This document shows positions 33,969-42,595 of a stretch of 64,000 bases of DNA, one piece after another. The notes below the pieces were generated by a model. The model ran no database searches. It was not told the DNA's origin and saw only the letters and a list, made by a program, of their open reading frames with translations. Every line of letters starts with the position of its first letter. The stretch's first letter is position 1. The translations under genes and the position numbers were made by a program. Source of the stretch: an uncultured Fretibacterium sp. (GTDB lineage: Bacteria; Synergistota; Synergistia; Synergistales; Aminobacteriaceae); assembly GCA_946186205.1 (NCBI GenBank), contig CAMHMH010000003.1, positions 62,001 through 126,000 on the forward strand. Direction: 5' to 3'.

Positions 33969-35108
33969 TCAAGATTTATTTTTCCCTTCCTTTTTTATTC
34001 CCGGCAGTTTTACTTTTTTTGCGGTCTCAGTAATTTTTTTCTTTACGGTTTCAACTACTTCAGGCACTTCAACATTCGGAAGTTTTCGGACTGACTCGCC
34101 GCTCCCGATAAGAATCGCTATAGGGTGCAGCACTGGCAAATTCTCGCACACGATCTTGATGATTGAGATGATTGGCGTTGAAAGAAGCGCGCCGGGTATG
34201 CCCCAGATCATTCCCCAGAGCAATAACGACAGCAGAATCATCACAGGACTCACACCGAGCTTGTCGCCCATAACTTTTGGTGTTATCACGTTGCCTATAA
34301 GGAGCTGAATAGCCGTCAAGGACACAAGCACGACAAACGGACGGAAAAGCCCCGGCGAGAATTGTATTATGGCCATGACAACGGGAGGAATTGTAGCGAT
34401 GATAGATCCCACAGTCGGAATAAAGTTAAGCAGGAAAGTTAATACTCCCCATCCCGCCGCGAGCCTCACGCCCAAGACCGTAAGAACGAGCCATGCGCAT
34501 ACGCCCGTAGCAAAGCTGATGAGAGTCAGAGTCCCAAGATACTGGCTGACCTGCGCTGAAATTGTTGACAAAATTTTTCTCACTCGCTCAGAATTTTTCC
34601 CGAATGCCTTGTTGATTTTGTCGTCAAGAAACGGTGCCTCAATCATCATGAACATCAAGAAGACGAGAGTCATAACGAATTTTGTTGACAGAGCGATTAT
34701 GACTGAAGAGATATTGCTTGCGTTGTCGCGTAAGATTGTGAACCAGTCAAAATTTTTCACGGCTTCAGGAGGAACGCTCAGAGTCTGCATGAGAGTCACG
34801 GCCCAGTCAATGAGCTTCTCTGAATATTCTGTGTAAACGTGAGCGAACTCGACGACCTGAGACGCAACGAACTTGAACGCTCCGAGTCCCACAACAGTAA
34901 GAATTGCGAAAACGAGAATCACATTTGACCACGCATTGAAGCGCAGAACGTTTCCGAGTTTTGTTACTGGTCTTAACATTTGGAGAATGAACCAGGCTAT
35001 AACGAGAGGGATAAATACATTGCCTGCGACACTGAGGACGAAGCATAAGACGACAGCCGAAAGAAAGCTCATTAGCGCGAGAAGCATTTTCATGTGAAAA
35101 ATATTCAT
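33969..35108 (-). CDS. AI-2E family transporter / PerM-like permease
   Basis: The 379-residue inner-membrane protein has about seven hydrophobic segments and the family pattern: paired N-terminal helices (VFIPLVIAWFILQMLRPV), a soluble stretch, FLLNFIPTVGSIIATIPPV and GNVITPKVMGDKLGVSPV. Members export AI-2 or act as ion antiporters; the substrate here is unknown. The C-terminus is Lys-rich (KKKITETAKKVKLPGIKKEG). The ATG at 35108 touches AGGAG directly; ATG at 35093 is a possible alternative. Confidence 0.85.
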   Translation of the reverse strand: MNIFHMKMLLALMSFLSAVVLCFVLSVAGNVFIPLVIAWFILQMLRPVTKLGNVLRFNAWSNVILVFAILTVVGLGAFKFVASQVVEFAHVYTEYSEKLIDWAVTLMQTLSVPPEAVKNFDWFTILRDNASNISSVIIALSTKFVMTLVFLMFMMIEAPFLDDKINKAFGKNSERVRKILSTISAQVSQYLGTLTLISFATGVCAWLVLTVLGVRLAAGWGVLTFLLNFIPTVGSIIATIPPVVMAIIQFSPGLFRPFVVLVSLTAIQLLIGNVITPKVMGDKLGVSPVMILLSLLLWGMIWGIPGALLSTPIISIIKIVCENLPVLHPIAILIGSGESVRKLPNVEVPEVVETVKKKITETAKKVKLPGIKKEGKNKS

Positions 35109-35147
35109 CTCCTGTTTTTGTGAAGGATAAAAATATTATAGCGCAAC

Positions 35148-35180
35148 AAAAAAAACTCCCCCCGTTTTGATGGGAGGAGC
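35148..35180 (-). terminator. Terminator of gap
   Basis: On the minus strand GCTCCTCCC and GGGGGGAG pair (one G-U), followed by eight T, between gap and the permease gene. Confidence 0.8.
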
Positions 35181-35202
35181 TGTGAATTTTGCGTTGAGTT
35201 TG

Positions 35203-36273
35203 TTACTTAAGCTCTGAGAAATACTTGATTGTGCGAACCATCTGGCTTGTGTAGCTGTTCTCGTTGTCGTACCATGAGACTACCTGAACCTGATATGTAT
35301 CGTCATCAATCTTTGTTACCATTGTCTGGTTTGCGTCGAACAATGAGCCGTAAGTCATGCCGATAACGTCGGATGAAACGAGCTTCTCTGTCGTGTAGCC
35401 GAATGACTCTGAACTCTGTGATTTCATTGCGGCGTTGATTGCATCTTTTGTTACGTCTTTGCCCTTTACGACCGCGACAAGTATTGTTGTTGAGCCTGTT
35501 GGTACGGGTACGCGCTGTGCTGAACCGATGAGCTTGCCGTTAAGCGAGGGGATAACAAGCCCGATTGCCTTTGCCGCGCCTGTTGAGTTAGGAACAATGT
35601 TAGCTGCTCCTGCTCTTGCTCTCTGAAGGTCTCCTTTGCGGTGCGGGCCGTCAAGAATCATCTGGTCGCCAGTGTAAGCGTGTACTGTTGTCATTATTCC
35701 GCTGACGATCGGGAATGCGTCATTGAGTGCTTTTGTCATGGGCGCGAGGCAGTTTGTCGTGCATGAAGCCGCTGAAATGATTGTGTCTTCGGGCTTGAGT
35801 GTCTTGTGGTTTACGTTGTACACGATTGTAGGAAGGTCATTTCCTGCGGGCGCTGATATGACTACTTTGCGCGCTCCTGCGTCGATATGAGCCTGAGCCT
35901 TTGCCTTTGACGTGTAGAAGCCTGTGCATTCAAGTACTACGTCAACATTCAGAGCCTTCCAGGGAAGATTAGCGGCTTTAGGTTCTGCATAAATTGTGAT
36001 TTCTTTGCCGTCAACTGTGATTGAGCCGGGGACTTTCACTGTCTTTCCGTCTTCCTCGAAAACGGGTTCTTTGCTTTCTACTGTGTGTTTGTTCTCACCG
36101 ATAACTCCGCAGTAACCTTTCTGTGCGGTGTCATATTTGAGAAGGTGTGCCAGCATTGCGGGGCTTGTCAGGTCATTGATAGCTACGACTTCATAGCCTT
36201 CTGCGCCGAACATCTGTCGGAAAGCGAGTCTGCCGATTCTGCCGAAGCCGTTAATAGCAACTCTTACAGCCAT
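35203..36273 (-). CDS. gap: Glyceraldehyde-3-phosphate dehydrogenase, type I
   Basis: The 356-residue glycolytic enzyme oxidises and phosphorylates glyceraldehyde-3-phosphate with NAD. NAD-binding INGFGRIGR is at 8-16, the catalytic cysteine is C171 in SAASCTTNC, and HAYTGDQ supplies the partner histidine. It is about 20 residues longer than usual owing to an insertion near 60-85 ([18 protein letters not shown]). It is transcribed alone, with its own terminator and AGGAGG; no pgk or tpi is adjacent. Confidence 0.96.
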   Translation of the reverse strand: MAVRVAINGFGRIGRLAFRQMFGAEGYEVVAINDLTSPAMLAHLLKYDTAQKGYCGVIGENKHTVESKEPVFEEDGKTVKVPGSITVDGKEITIYAEPKAANLPWKALNVDVVLECTGFYTSKAKAQAHIDAGARKVVISAPAGNDLPTIVYNVNHKTLKPEDTIISAASCTTNCLAPMTKALNDAFPIVSGIMTTVHAYTGDQMILDGPHRKGDLQRARAGAANIVPNSTGAAKAIGLVIPSLNGKLIGSAQRVPVPTGSTTILVAVVKGKDVTKDAINAAMKSQSSESFGYTTEKLVSSDVIGMTYGSLFDANQTMVTKIDDDTYQVQVVSWYDNENSYTSQMVRTIKYFSELK

Positions 36274-36348
36274 AATAAAAATTTCCTCCTGTTAATTCTT
36301 GTGTGTGAATGCGGATATTATACAACAATTCAAGCGCAAAGAAACAAG

Positions 36349-36374
36349 AAAAAACCCGGCGTTTTGCACCGGGC
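36349..36374 (-). terminator. Terminator of the flagellin gene
   Basis: On the minus strand CCCGGTG and CGCCGGG form a seven-pair stem (one U-G), followed by six T. Confidence 0.8.
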
Positions 36375-36425
36375 CTTTAAGGGTTAGAGTTTTATATGTG
36401 TGAAAAATTATTGCCTTTGTATGAA

Positions 36426-38885
36426 TTAGCCCTGAAGGAGGCTCATTACTGACTGCGGGAGCTGGTTTGCCTGAGCAAGCATACTCGTACCGCTCTGGTT
36501 GAGGATCTGCAGCTTCACGAAGTTCATCATTTCCTGCGCCATGTCTGCGTCTCTGATTCTGGACTCCGCCGCCGTCAGGTTCGTCATTGTCGTTGTCAGG
36601 TTCTCGCTTGTGTAGTCTAATGCGTTCTGGTACGCTCCGATTTTAGCGCGCTGTGATGACACTTTGTTGATTGCCGCGTCAATCTGCCCGATTGCTTTCG
36701 AGGCTGACTCGCGTGTCGTAACGTTGATGTTCGTAACGCCGAGTGAACCTGCTGACATGTTGCCGATGTCTATTGCGATGTCTTCTCCCTCGTTCGCTCC
36801 GATCTGGAAGACCGTTGAGCTGTCGACAAGGTGAATTATTGCCTCGTATGTCGTATCGTCAGGCTCAAGGATGAAATTCTTTTCGGCCTCGCTCCATGTT
36901 GCTTTGATGTTTGCTGTCGCGTCAAATTCGATGTCCACATTCGGGTGAAGGACTCCGATTAATTTGTTGTCCGACACTTTTACGTTTGTCGCGCCCTGAA
37001 TGGCGATTCCAGTGTGAGCGTCATATATTGATGCCCTGAATGCCGCTGTTGTGCCTTCTTTCACCGTGTTAAGCGCGAATGTGTTGATGAGGTCTTCATC
37101 TCCGCTGAATGTAAGCTCACCGCCGATTCCCGGAAGAATTGACCTGAACATGAACGTGCCGGGTACTGTTTCGAGTCCCTGCTGGGGCATGTCGTCTGTC
37201 TTCTCAACGAACGTGCAGAATTTGCTTGCGCCGGAGCCGTCAACATATTTCGCTTGGCCTAATTCCGTGCCGATTGCGTAGTTGAATTTCTCCTGAAGCT
37301 CGCGGATTGTGTCAGTTCCGTAAACTGTTACGGTTGTGCTTTTGCCGTCGCCCTGGTTGATTGTGATTGTCTGAGGGTTTTCAAGCATGAATACGCCGGA
37401 CGAGTTCCAGAATGTATTGAGGTCGCGCAGTTTCGTATCGAGTGTTGCTGTCTTGCCGATATATGCGGCTGTGAATGATGATAATTTGCCCGTTTTTGCA
37501 CCGGTAAAATCATCGTTTGTAGTGAGGATTACATCGCCTTCGTACACAGAGCCGTTGTCGCCGTTCAGATAGAAATTGCGGAAATGTATTTCCTTGCTCT
37601 TGAGAGCGTCTCCTGACGTGTCCAGCCCGTAATTTACTGTCGCTGTAGAACCCTCGTATTTACCTGTATTATCGGATATGACACTATACTTATTTGCGTT
37701 CCAATCAGGATCAGTAGTACCCGTATCTCCGCTCCATTTGTTCGGCCAGTTCTTGTCCTGATTCCCTGCAAGCTGTACTTCAGTGCCGCTCGTTACTCCC
37801 GCTGTGAAGTTGTAGACGAACTTTGTACCTACCTCAACGTCAATGGATGTACCCAGCTTTATGTTGAACGCATTTGCTTTAGCATCATCATCAGTGAGAC
37901 CGAGCTTATTTCCTAAGTCTATTCCTGCAGTTGTTACAATAATTTCATCCTCAAGGTAATTTTCTACATTTCCGCTTGTAGTAAGCACGTTTGATGTTGC
38001 CCTGAGAGTTACGCTTTGCTGGTCAGAAGCTATCGATACAACCTCAAAAAGCACACTGGCGTTTTTCTCAATGTTTGCATCAGTTCCGCCTGACACATTA
38101 AATGTAGAAGTTATCCCGCTGGGGTCTGAATCGGATTTCGTGTTGTATGCACCTGTCAATCTTTTTGAAGCTGCCGAACTTGCCGCACCTGTTAATGTGT
38201 AATCTCCTGCGGGTACGTTGTCAACTGCCGCGTTCTGAATGCCTTTGTCCGTATCCACAACCATATCCGTAATTACATTCGGGTGCTTGATGGTCATGAC
38301 TGAGGACTTCTGCACCTGACCCGTTCCTGTCTGGCTCGGATCAACGTTCACTGTGATTTTGTAGTTGCCCTCAAAGGATTTCTTCTGCCCGAACTGGTCA
38401 ATCTCCCTCAGTGAACCGCGCACATATACTTTCACGCTCTGATTGCTCGATGAGGTTATACCCGCCGAGGAGCCGTCAAGAAGCCTCTTCTTGTTAAACT
38501 GTGTCGTCTTCGCTATTCTGTCTATCTGGTCTTCAAGCTGATCTATTTCCAGCTGTATATAGCTTCTGTCCTGTGCTGTAAGTGTGTCGTTGCTGGCCTG
38601 AACCGCAAGCTCGCGCATTCTCTGAAGCATTGAGTTCGTCTCGCCTAACGCGCCTTCCGCAACCTGGAGCATTGATGTAGCGTCCTGCGTGTTTCTGATT
38701 GCGACTTCAAGGCCGGAAATCTGTGCGCGCATTTTCTCGGAGATTGCGAACCCGGCTGCGTCATCTGCGGCTGAGTTTATGCGGAGTCCTGTTGAAAGTT
38801 TCTGTATGGACTTCTCCATCGCGCTGTTTGTGCTGTTCAGCGAGTTGTACGCCGTGAGCGCGGGTATGTTGTGATATATCCTCAT
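36426..38885 (-). CDS. Flagellin, unusually large
   Basis: The filament protein, 819 residues against about 270-500 for most flagellins. The N-terminal D0/D1 helices are classic (SMQKLSTGLRIN-like IQKLSTGLRINSAADDAAGF, then ELAVQASNDT and RSYIQLEIDQLEDQIDRIA). The C-terminal end is also intact (GAYQNALDYTSENL, QILNQSGTSMLAQANQ). Between about 145 and 700 lies a large Thr/Ser/Asp-rich insert that would form outer filament domains. It contains a flagellin-IN-like segment (ITINQGDGKSTTVTVYGTDT). It has a consensus sigma-28 promoter and a structured leader. Confidence 0.95.
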   Translation of the reverse strand: MRIYHNIPALTAYNSLNSTNSAMEKSIQKLSTGLRINSAADDAAGFAISEKMRAQISGLEVAIRNTQDATSMLQVAEGALGETNSMLQRMRELAVQASNDTLTAQDRSYIQLEIDQLEDQIDRIAKTTQFNKKRLLDGSSAGITSSSNQSVKVYVRGSLREIDQFGQKKSFEGNYKITVNVDPSQTGTGQVQKSSVMTIKHPNVITDMVVDTDKGIQNAAVDNVPAGDYTLTGAASSAASKRLTGAYNTKSDSDPSGITSTFNVSGGTDANIEKNASVLFEVVSIASDQQSVTLRATSNVLTTSGNVENYLEDEIIVTTAGIDLGNKLGLTDDDAKANAFNIKLGTSIDVEVGTKFVYNFTAGVTSGTEVQLAGNQDKNWPNKWSGDTGTTDPDWNANKYSVISDNTGKYEGSTATVNYGLDTSGDALKSKEIHFRNFYLNGDNGSVYEGDVILTTNDDFTGAKTGKLSSFTAAYIGKTATLDTKLRDLNTFWNSSGVFMLENPQTITINQGDGKSTTVTVYGTDTIRELQEKFNYAIGTELGQAKYVDGSGASKFCTFVEKTDDMPQQGLETVPGTFMFRSILPGIGGELTFSGDEDLINTFALNTVKEGTTAAFRASIYDAHTGIAIQGATNVKVSDNKLIGVLHPNVDIEFDATANIKATWSEAEKNFILEPDDTTYEAIIHLVDSSTVFQIGANEGEDIAIDIGNMSAGSLGVTNINVTTRESASKAIGQIDAAINKVSSQRAKIGAYQNALDYTSENLTTTMTNLTAAESRIRDADMAQEMMNFVKLQILNQSGTSMLAQANQLPQSVMSLLQG

Positions 38886-38943
38886 CGTTATAAGCCTCCT
38901 GCAAACGGGAATTTTTCCCCGTCTCTCAATTTTTGGTTTCGTG

Positions 38944-38977
38944 CTGCATTCCCTTGCAGTGTTTCGGCTTCCCTGCC
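38944..38977 (-). promoter_or_regulatory. Two AGGGAA-hexaloop hairpins in the flagellin leader (CsrA-site-like)
   Basis: On the minus strand CTGCA-AGGGAA-TGCAG (38959-38944) forms a five-pair stem with a six-base loop, and GGC-AGGGAA-GCC (38977-38966) presents the same loop on a three-pair stem. The SD (38899-38895) also holds GGA. CsrA binds GGA in hairpin loops, and in Bacillus the flagellin leader is its main target. CsrA control here is inferred; csrA and fliW are not in the window. Confidence 0.5.
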
Positions 38978-38989
38978 CTCACGTGTTAG

Positions 38990-39016
38990 TTATCGGCCTG
39001 CGAGTCTGAGACTTTA
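38990..39016 (-). promoter_or_regulatory. Sigma-28 (FliA/SigD) promoter of the flagellin gene
   Basis: On the minus strand TAAAGTCT, 11 bases, GCCGATAA. This differs from the TAAAGTTT-N11-GCCGATAA consensus by one base. It predicts a leader of about 98 bases. Confidence 0.92.
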
Positions 39017-39083
39017 ATTTGTGAATGGCGTTGATTTGACATTGGCGCGAAATTTGGTATTATACCTTTCGTTTTGCCTTTAC

Positions 39084-39155
39084 GGGTGGTTAGTTCAGAG
39101 GTAGAACGCTTCCTTGACACGGAAGAGGTCAGAAGTTCGATTCTTCTATCACCCA
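39084..39155 (+). tRNA. tRNA-Val (anticodon GAC)
   Basis: Acceptor GGGTGGT pairs with ATCACCC, anticodon stem CTTCC/GGAAG around TTGACAC, T-arm GTTCGATTC. CCA is not encoded, unlike the other tRNA genes here. Confidence 0.93.
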
Positions 39156-39166
39156 TCGGAAAATGA

Positions 39167-39200
39167 AGAGACTTGCTTACAACGGCAGGTCTCTTTTTTT
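39167..39200 (+). terminator. Terminator of tRNA-Val
   Basis: AGAGACTTGC and GCAGGTCTCT form a ten-pair stem (one T-G) ending in a T-run. Confidence 0.88.
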
Positions 39201-39235
39201 GCGCTGAAAATTTTTCGGTGATTCGCTTCTGTGCT

Positions 39236-39655
39236 GGCTGTTACGTTTTGAGTCAGTGAATTTTGACTCGCCAATTCAGTTTTGACTCGTCAGTTCGGTT
39301 TTGACTGTTTGAATTTTGTACGGGCGGTTACGTTTTGAGTCAGTGAATTTTGACTCGCCGATTCTGTTTTGACTCGCCAGTTCGGTTTTGACTGTTTGAA
39401 ATTTATACGGGCGGTTACGTTTTGAGAGTTTGAATTTTGAGTCGTTGATTCAGTTTTGACTCGTTGGCTAGGTTTTGACTGTTTGAATTTTGTGCGGGCG
39501 GTTCGGTTTTGAGAATGTCGACTCTGATTCATCGTTTTAATTCTGAGTTGGCGATTCAGTTTTGAGAGTTTCAGAAGCAAACGGGCGGTTAAGAAATGAG
39601 AGTCCCAAAATCAAACGGGTGATTCGATTCTGAGACTCTCAAATTCAAGCGGCAA
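39236..39655. repeat. Degenerate repeat array 2 (87-bp tandem period)
   Basis: This fills the gap between tRNA-Val and the next gene. The anchor GGCGG-type motif recurs at 39236, 39323, 39410, 39497 and 39584, exactly 87 bases apart each time. Inside each period TTTTGA-ending subunits are spaced 19, 19, 34 and 15 bases. The unit consensus is about CGGCGATTCAGTTTTGAGA, in the same orientation as array 1. Copies diverge strongly toward the right end. A 96-codon frame on the minus strand is just translated repeat. The array is neither CRISPR nor a known IS end. Confidence 0.85.
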
Positions 39656-40087
39656 TTATGATTTCATTTCTTTAACGAGTGAATACAACTTGCGTACGGA
39701 TTCTTCTTTGTCGGTCATCGATTGTATTTCTCGGTAACGTGCTTCATATTCGGCTAATTTTTCTGCGGCCATTTTCTTGGACAGGCGGATATATTCTTTT
39801 GTCAAATCTTCCTTCCACAGTCTCAAGCTCTCAGGCAATATCACGTCAAACTCGTAATACATAACCTGCTTCCTTATTTCTTCTTTCAATGCTGGTATGT
39901 CATAATTCCCAATGGCATTTCCTACTTCAAGATAAGCATCAATGTCGGGCGGGTAAATTACGGCAGTCAATATATGATTTGACGGGTTGAAGAAACTTTT
40001 TACATCATCACGCGATAGTTTTGTATCCCATTCAAATGACACAGACATACCGCCAGCACTGGCAGTTATGGGTACTCTATATTTCAT
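39656..40087 (-). CDS. Conserved-looking cytoplasmic protein, unknown function
   Basis: The 143-residue product has no signal peptide or membrane segment. The start at 40087 has GGGAGC upstream and gives MKYRVPITASAGGMSVSFEWD; an upstream start at 40135 lacks one. The N-terminal half looks alpha/beta, and the C-terminal half is a charged helix, perhaps coiled coil (LAEYEARYREIQSMTDKEESVRKLYSL). I do not recognise a family. It sits where mnmE often follows jag, but bears no likeness to it. Confidence 0.7.
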   Translation of the reverse strand: MKYRVPITASAGGMSVSFEWDTKLSRDDVKSFFNPSNHILTAVIYPPDIDAYLEVGNAIGNYDIPALKEEIRKQVMYYEFDVILPESLRLWKEDLTKEYIRLSKKMAAEKLAEYEARYREIQSMTDKEESVRKLYSLVKEMKS

Positions 40088-40133
40088 TTTATCAGCTCCC
40101 TTCTTTATGATTGAGATTATAGCGTCAAGGCAC

Positions 40134-40167
40134 AAAAAAATACCCTCAGCTTTTGCACTGAAGGTAT
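40134..40167 (-). terminator. Terminator of rpmH-rnpA-yidD-yidC-jag
   Basis: On the minus strand ATACCTTCAG and CTGAGGGTAT pair, followed by seven T, 13 bases after the jag stop. Confidence 0.85.
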
Positions 40168-40179
40168 TAATCTTGTCCG

Positions 40180-40971
40180 TTAATCTTGTTCCTGAGTCCC
40201 GGGATTGTCGCGGCGGTTTCTGCTTCGTCTTCTGGGGTAACGAGTCGGCATTGGGTTTCTTGCGTTCATTTTCTCGGTTAATTCCCTCTGAGCTCGTATT
40301 CTCATTGTCGCGGGGCCGGGCATTCTGACTTCTTCCGGCTCAAATTTCGGAATGATTACTACTTTGCGCGACGGAGACTCCCCGACTGACTCGGTCGTAA
40401 CATCATTGCGATTCTTCAGCGTCGTGTGAATTACCCAGCGTTCCCACGATGCCATAGGATCTAATCTCACGGGGCGGCCATACTTCACAGCCTGCCTTGC
40501 TGTAGCTTCCGCGAGTCTCTCAAGGCTCTTTGTCCTCCTCGCACGGTAACCGCATGAGTCGATCTTGAGTCTCGGTTCGCTCTTTGGGTCTCTCAGCGCA
40601 AGATTCACTATGTACTCCATGCCCTTTAACGCATCACCGTAACGCCCTACAACGTAATCTGCTGAGTCCTCGCCCTGAATGTCGAGCATGTTGCGTTCAC
40701 TTTCAGACGGCACCGAATGAGCGTCAAAATCCATCAGCCTTAACACTTCGTCAACAAATTCTCTTCCGCGCTCCATGATATTAGGCCGTGCGTTTGCTGT
40801 AACCTCAACGCGGATTTTCTTTGTCCCGAAAAGACCCAAGAACCCCTCGCGTTCACTGCCGGTAATTTCTGCGTGTAAGTCCTCAACAGGGAGCTTCCAT
40901 TGCCGCGATGCCTCGTTAAGTGCCTCCTGTACGTCAGAAACTTCAAGCGTTATTTTTCTTTCCTGTATCAT
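40180..40971 (-). CDS. jag: RNA-binding protein Jag/KhpB
   Basis: The 263-residue protein has an N-terminal Jag_N domain (VQEALNEASRQWKLPVEDLHAE then GFLGLFGTKKIRVEV), a KH-like middle (DYVVGRYGDALKGMEYIVNLAL) and an R3H domain (RLDPMASWERWVIHTTLKN). The basic C-terminal tail (RYPRRRSRNRRDNPG) is longer than usual. It binds small and messenger RNAs in Firmicutes. It overlaps yidC by four bases, the standard arrangement. Confidence 0.93.
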   Translation of the reverse strand: MIQERKITLEVSDVQEALNEASRQWKLPVEDLHAEITGSEREGFLGLFGTKKIRVEVTANARPNIMERGREFVDEVLRLMDFDAHSVPSESERNMLDIQGEDSADYVVGRYGDALKGMEYIVNLALRDPKSEPRLKIDSCGYRARRTKSLERLAEATARQAVKYGRPVRLDPMASWERWVIHTTLKNRNDVTTESVGESPSRKVVIIPKFEPEEVRMPGPATMRIRAQRELTEKMNARNPMPTRYPRRRSRNRRDNPGTQEQD

Positions 40972-41798
40972 TTTGTCTTTGGTTTCTCCTTATAGAGTGT
41001 GGGCTTCTGGCTCATTTCCGCGCTTGTCTTCTTTGAGACTCTCAGCTGGTGAATTATTCCCATCAATGACGATACACCCCAATAAAGCAAGACTCCTCCC
41101 GGAAGCCCGAAACATATAAACGTCAGGAACAGCGGCATAAACCAGTTCATCATGGCCATCTGAGAATTTCCCGCGCTGGTCAAATGCTGCTGTAACCACG
41201 TCAAATAGGCGATCAGTATCAGCAATATGAAGTTGAAGATCCACGTCCCAATGTGCGAGAAGAGGAGACTCAAATTTGTGAACGACGAAAGAAATACCAT
41301 GACGAATCCGAGCTGCTCATCAGGAATCCTCACGCCGGACTCGTCAACAAGATTCAGTGCCTCCGCAACCGTCGTAAGCACACTGCCTCCCAAGTTCACG
41401 CCGAGAAATGTTACGTCCGTGAATGCCTCCGTCTTTGTCAGGTCATACAACACTCCGTACAGCAATATGAATATCGGAAGCTGTATGATTAACGGAAGGC
41501 AGCCGCTTGCCGGGTTCACTTTGTTGTCCTTGTAGAGATTCATTGTCTCTTGGTTGAGCCTGTCTTTGTCGTCCGCGTATTTCTCCTGCAACACCTTCAA
41601 TTGTGGCTGGAGCTTCTGCATTTTCTCCATGCTCTTCATCTGCTTGGCGGTCAATGGGTGCATTAAGAGTCTCACGAGAAGAGTCAGGACGATTATTGCG
41701 AGTCCCCACGCGAAATTTGTTCCTATTCCTATTGATGTTATGCCGCCGTGAATCGTCTCAAGCAATCCCAGCAGCAACGCTTTTGCCTGTGCCCACAT
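40968..41798 (-). CDS. yidC: Membrane protein insertase YidC, short form
   Basis: The 276-residue product has five core membrane helices and the conserved hydrophilic-groove arginine (LLVRLLMHPL), followed by the cytoplasmic hairpin (QPQLKVLQEKYADDKDRLNQE) and NPASGCLPLIIQLPIFILLYGVLY. It lacks the large periplasmic domain of proteobacterial YidC. It inserts membrane proteins alone or with SecYEG. It is part of rpmH-rnpA-yidD-yidC-jag. Confidence 0.95.
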   Translation of the reverse strand: MWAQAKALLLGLLETIHGGITSIGIGTNFAWGLAIIVLTLLVRLLMHPLTAKQMKSMEKMQKLQPQLKVLQEKYADDKDRLNQETMNLYKDNKVNPASGCLPLIIQLPIFILLYGVLYDLTKTEAFTDVTFLGVNLGGSVLTTVAEALNLVDESGVRIPDEQLGFVMVFLSSFTNLSLLFSHIGTWIFNFILLILIAYLTWLQQHLTSAGNSQMAMMNWFMPLFLTFICFGLPGGVLLYWGVSSLMGIIHQLRVSKKTSAEMSQKPTLYKEKPKTK

Positions 41799-41801
41799 GT
41801 T

Positions 41802-42032
41802 TTATTGTTCACCTCGTAATTTTTTCGGCGGAAGGTCAACGCCCCCCGGATTCCAGAACCCGCACTTGAGAATCCTCTTCACCGTAAGCAGAGTCCCCCG
41901 CATGAATCCCCATTCTTCATAGACGCTTAGCGCATAGTTTGAGCATGACGGATAAAAGCGGCAGTTGTTCCCTAAATATGGTGAGATTGTTTTCTGATAT
42001 ATGCGGATCAGTATTAGTGCAATGTGTTTCAT
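41802..42032 (-). CDS. yidD: Membrane protein insertion efficiency factor YidD
   Basis: The 76-residue protein shows the full family signature RIYQKTISPYLGNNCRFYPS with the paired cysteines, then CSNYALSVYEEWGFMRG and GGVDLPP. It assists YidC-dependent insertion at the inner membrane. It overlaps rnpA by four bases. Confidence 0.95.
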   Translation of the reverse strand: MKHIALILIRIYQKTISPYLGNNCRFYPSCSNYALSVYEEWGFMRGTLLTVKRILKCGFWNPGGVDLPPKKLRGEQ

Positions 42033-42370
42033 TTCTTTGTGATTAGTTTCTTGCGGGCCATGAGGGACTCTAACTCGCGCTGAATGTCTGTTGATTTTGA
42101 TGACAGTCCTTTTGTCTGAAGCGTCAATACTATTTTCATTCCTGAGATTATGCGCCCTGATACTTGCCTGAAAGCCTCGCGCATTATTCGCCGTCCCCTC
42201 GTGCGTATGTGTGCTTTTCCCTGTCTTTTTCCGACAGCGCAGCCGAATTTTATTTCCCCGTCATTGTCCCGCAAATATAATATCCGCACCAGCTCACCGT
42301 TTATTCTTGTGCCAGTGCGGAATATCTCGTCAAACTCACGGCCTTTGCGAAGCCTTGAGACTTTAAGCAC
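42029..42370 (-). CDS. rnpA: Ribonuclease P protein component
   Basis: The basic protein subunit of RNase P, which assists 5' processing of tRNA. Recognisable parts are [51 protein letters not shown] (a variant of the RNR motif) and the helical C-terminus. GTG at 42370 gives a family-like start ([10 protein letters not shown], 113 residues) overlapping rpmH by eight bases. A GTG at 42436 would add 22 residues and overlap rpmH by 74 bases. Neither has a strong SD, so the start is unsettled. Confidence 0.88.
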   Translation of the reverse strand: MLKVSRLRKGREFDEIFRTGTRINGELVRILYLRDNDGEIKFGCAVGKRQGKAHIRTRGRRIMREAFRQVSGRIISGMKIVLTLQTKGLSSKSTDIQRELESLMARKKLITKK

Positions 42371-42503
42371 GTGTGAGGAACTTGCGTCCTTTGCGCCTTC
42401 TGTTGCGGAGAATTTTGCGCCCTGAAGGTGTCTCACTGCGGGCGAGAAATCCTATCTTGCGTTTTCTGGGTAATTTGTGGGGCTGAAATGTTCCCTTCTT
42501 CAT
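42363..42503 (-). CDS. rpmH: 50S ribosomal protein L34
   Basis: The 46-residue, very basic ribosomal protein: [20 protein letters not shown], then the conserved [19 protein letters not shown] end. The segment between ([10 protein letters not shown]) carries the typical SGR turn. AAAGGAG lies upstream of the ATG. It heads the cluster and overlaps the next gene, rnpA. Confidence 0.96.
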   Translation of the reverse strand: MKKGTFQPHKLPRKRKIGFLARSETPSGRKILRNRRRKGRKFLTRA

Positions 42504-42540
42504 GACTGGATACTCCTTTGTGAAATGAAATGATTGCCGA

Positions 42541-42570
42541 ATTATAGCACAGTGAAAATTTAGTGTACAA
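42541..42570 (-). promoter_or_regulatory. rpmH operon promoter
   Basis: On the minus strand TTGTAC, 18 bases, TATAAT with an upstream TGC (extended -10), about 38 bases from the rpmH start. It overlaps the divergent rapZ control region. Confidence 0.75.
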
Positions 42571-42595
42571 TGAGCGCATCCAAGGGGGTATCAAA

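Noticed and set aside
39290-39580. A 96-codon open frame on the minus strand with a repeated peptide
   Set aside because: It coincides with the 87-bp array; 87 is a multiple of three, so any open frame stays open. No ribosome-binding site, and the peptide repeats are just the DNA repeat translated.
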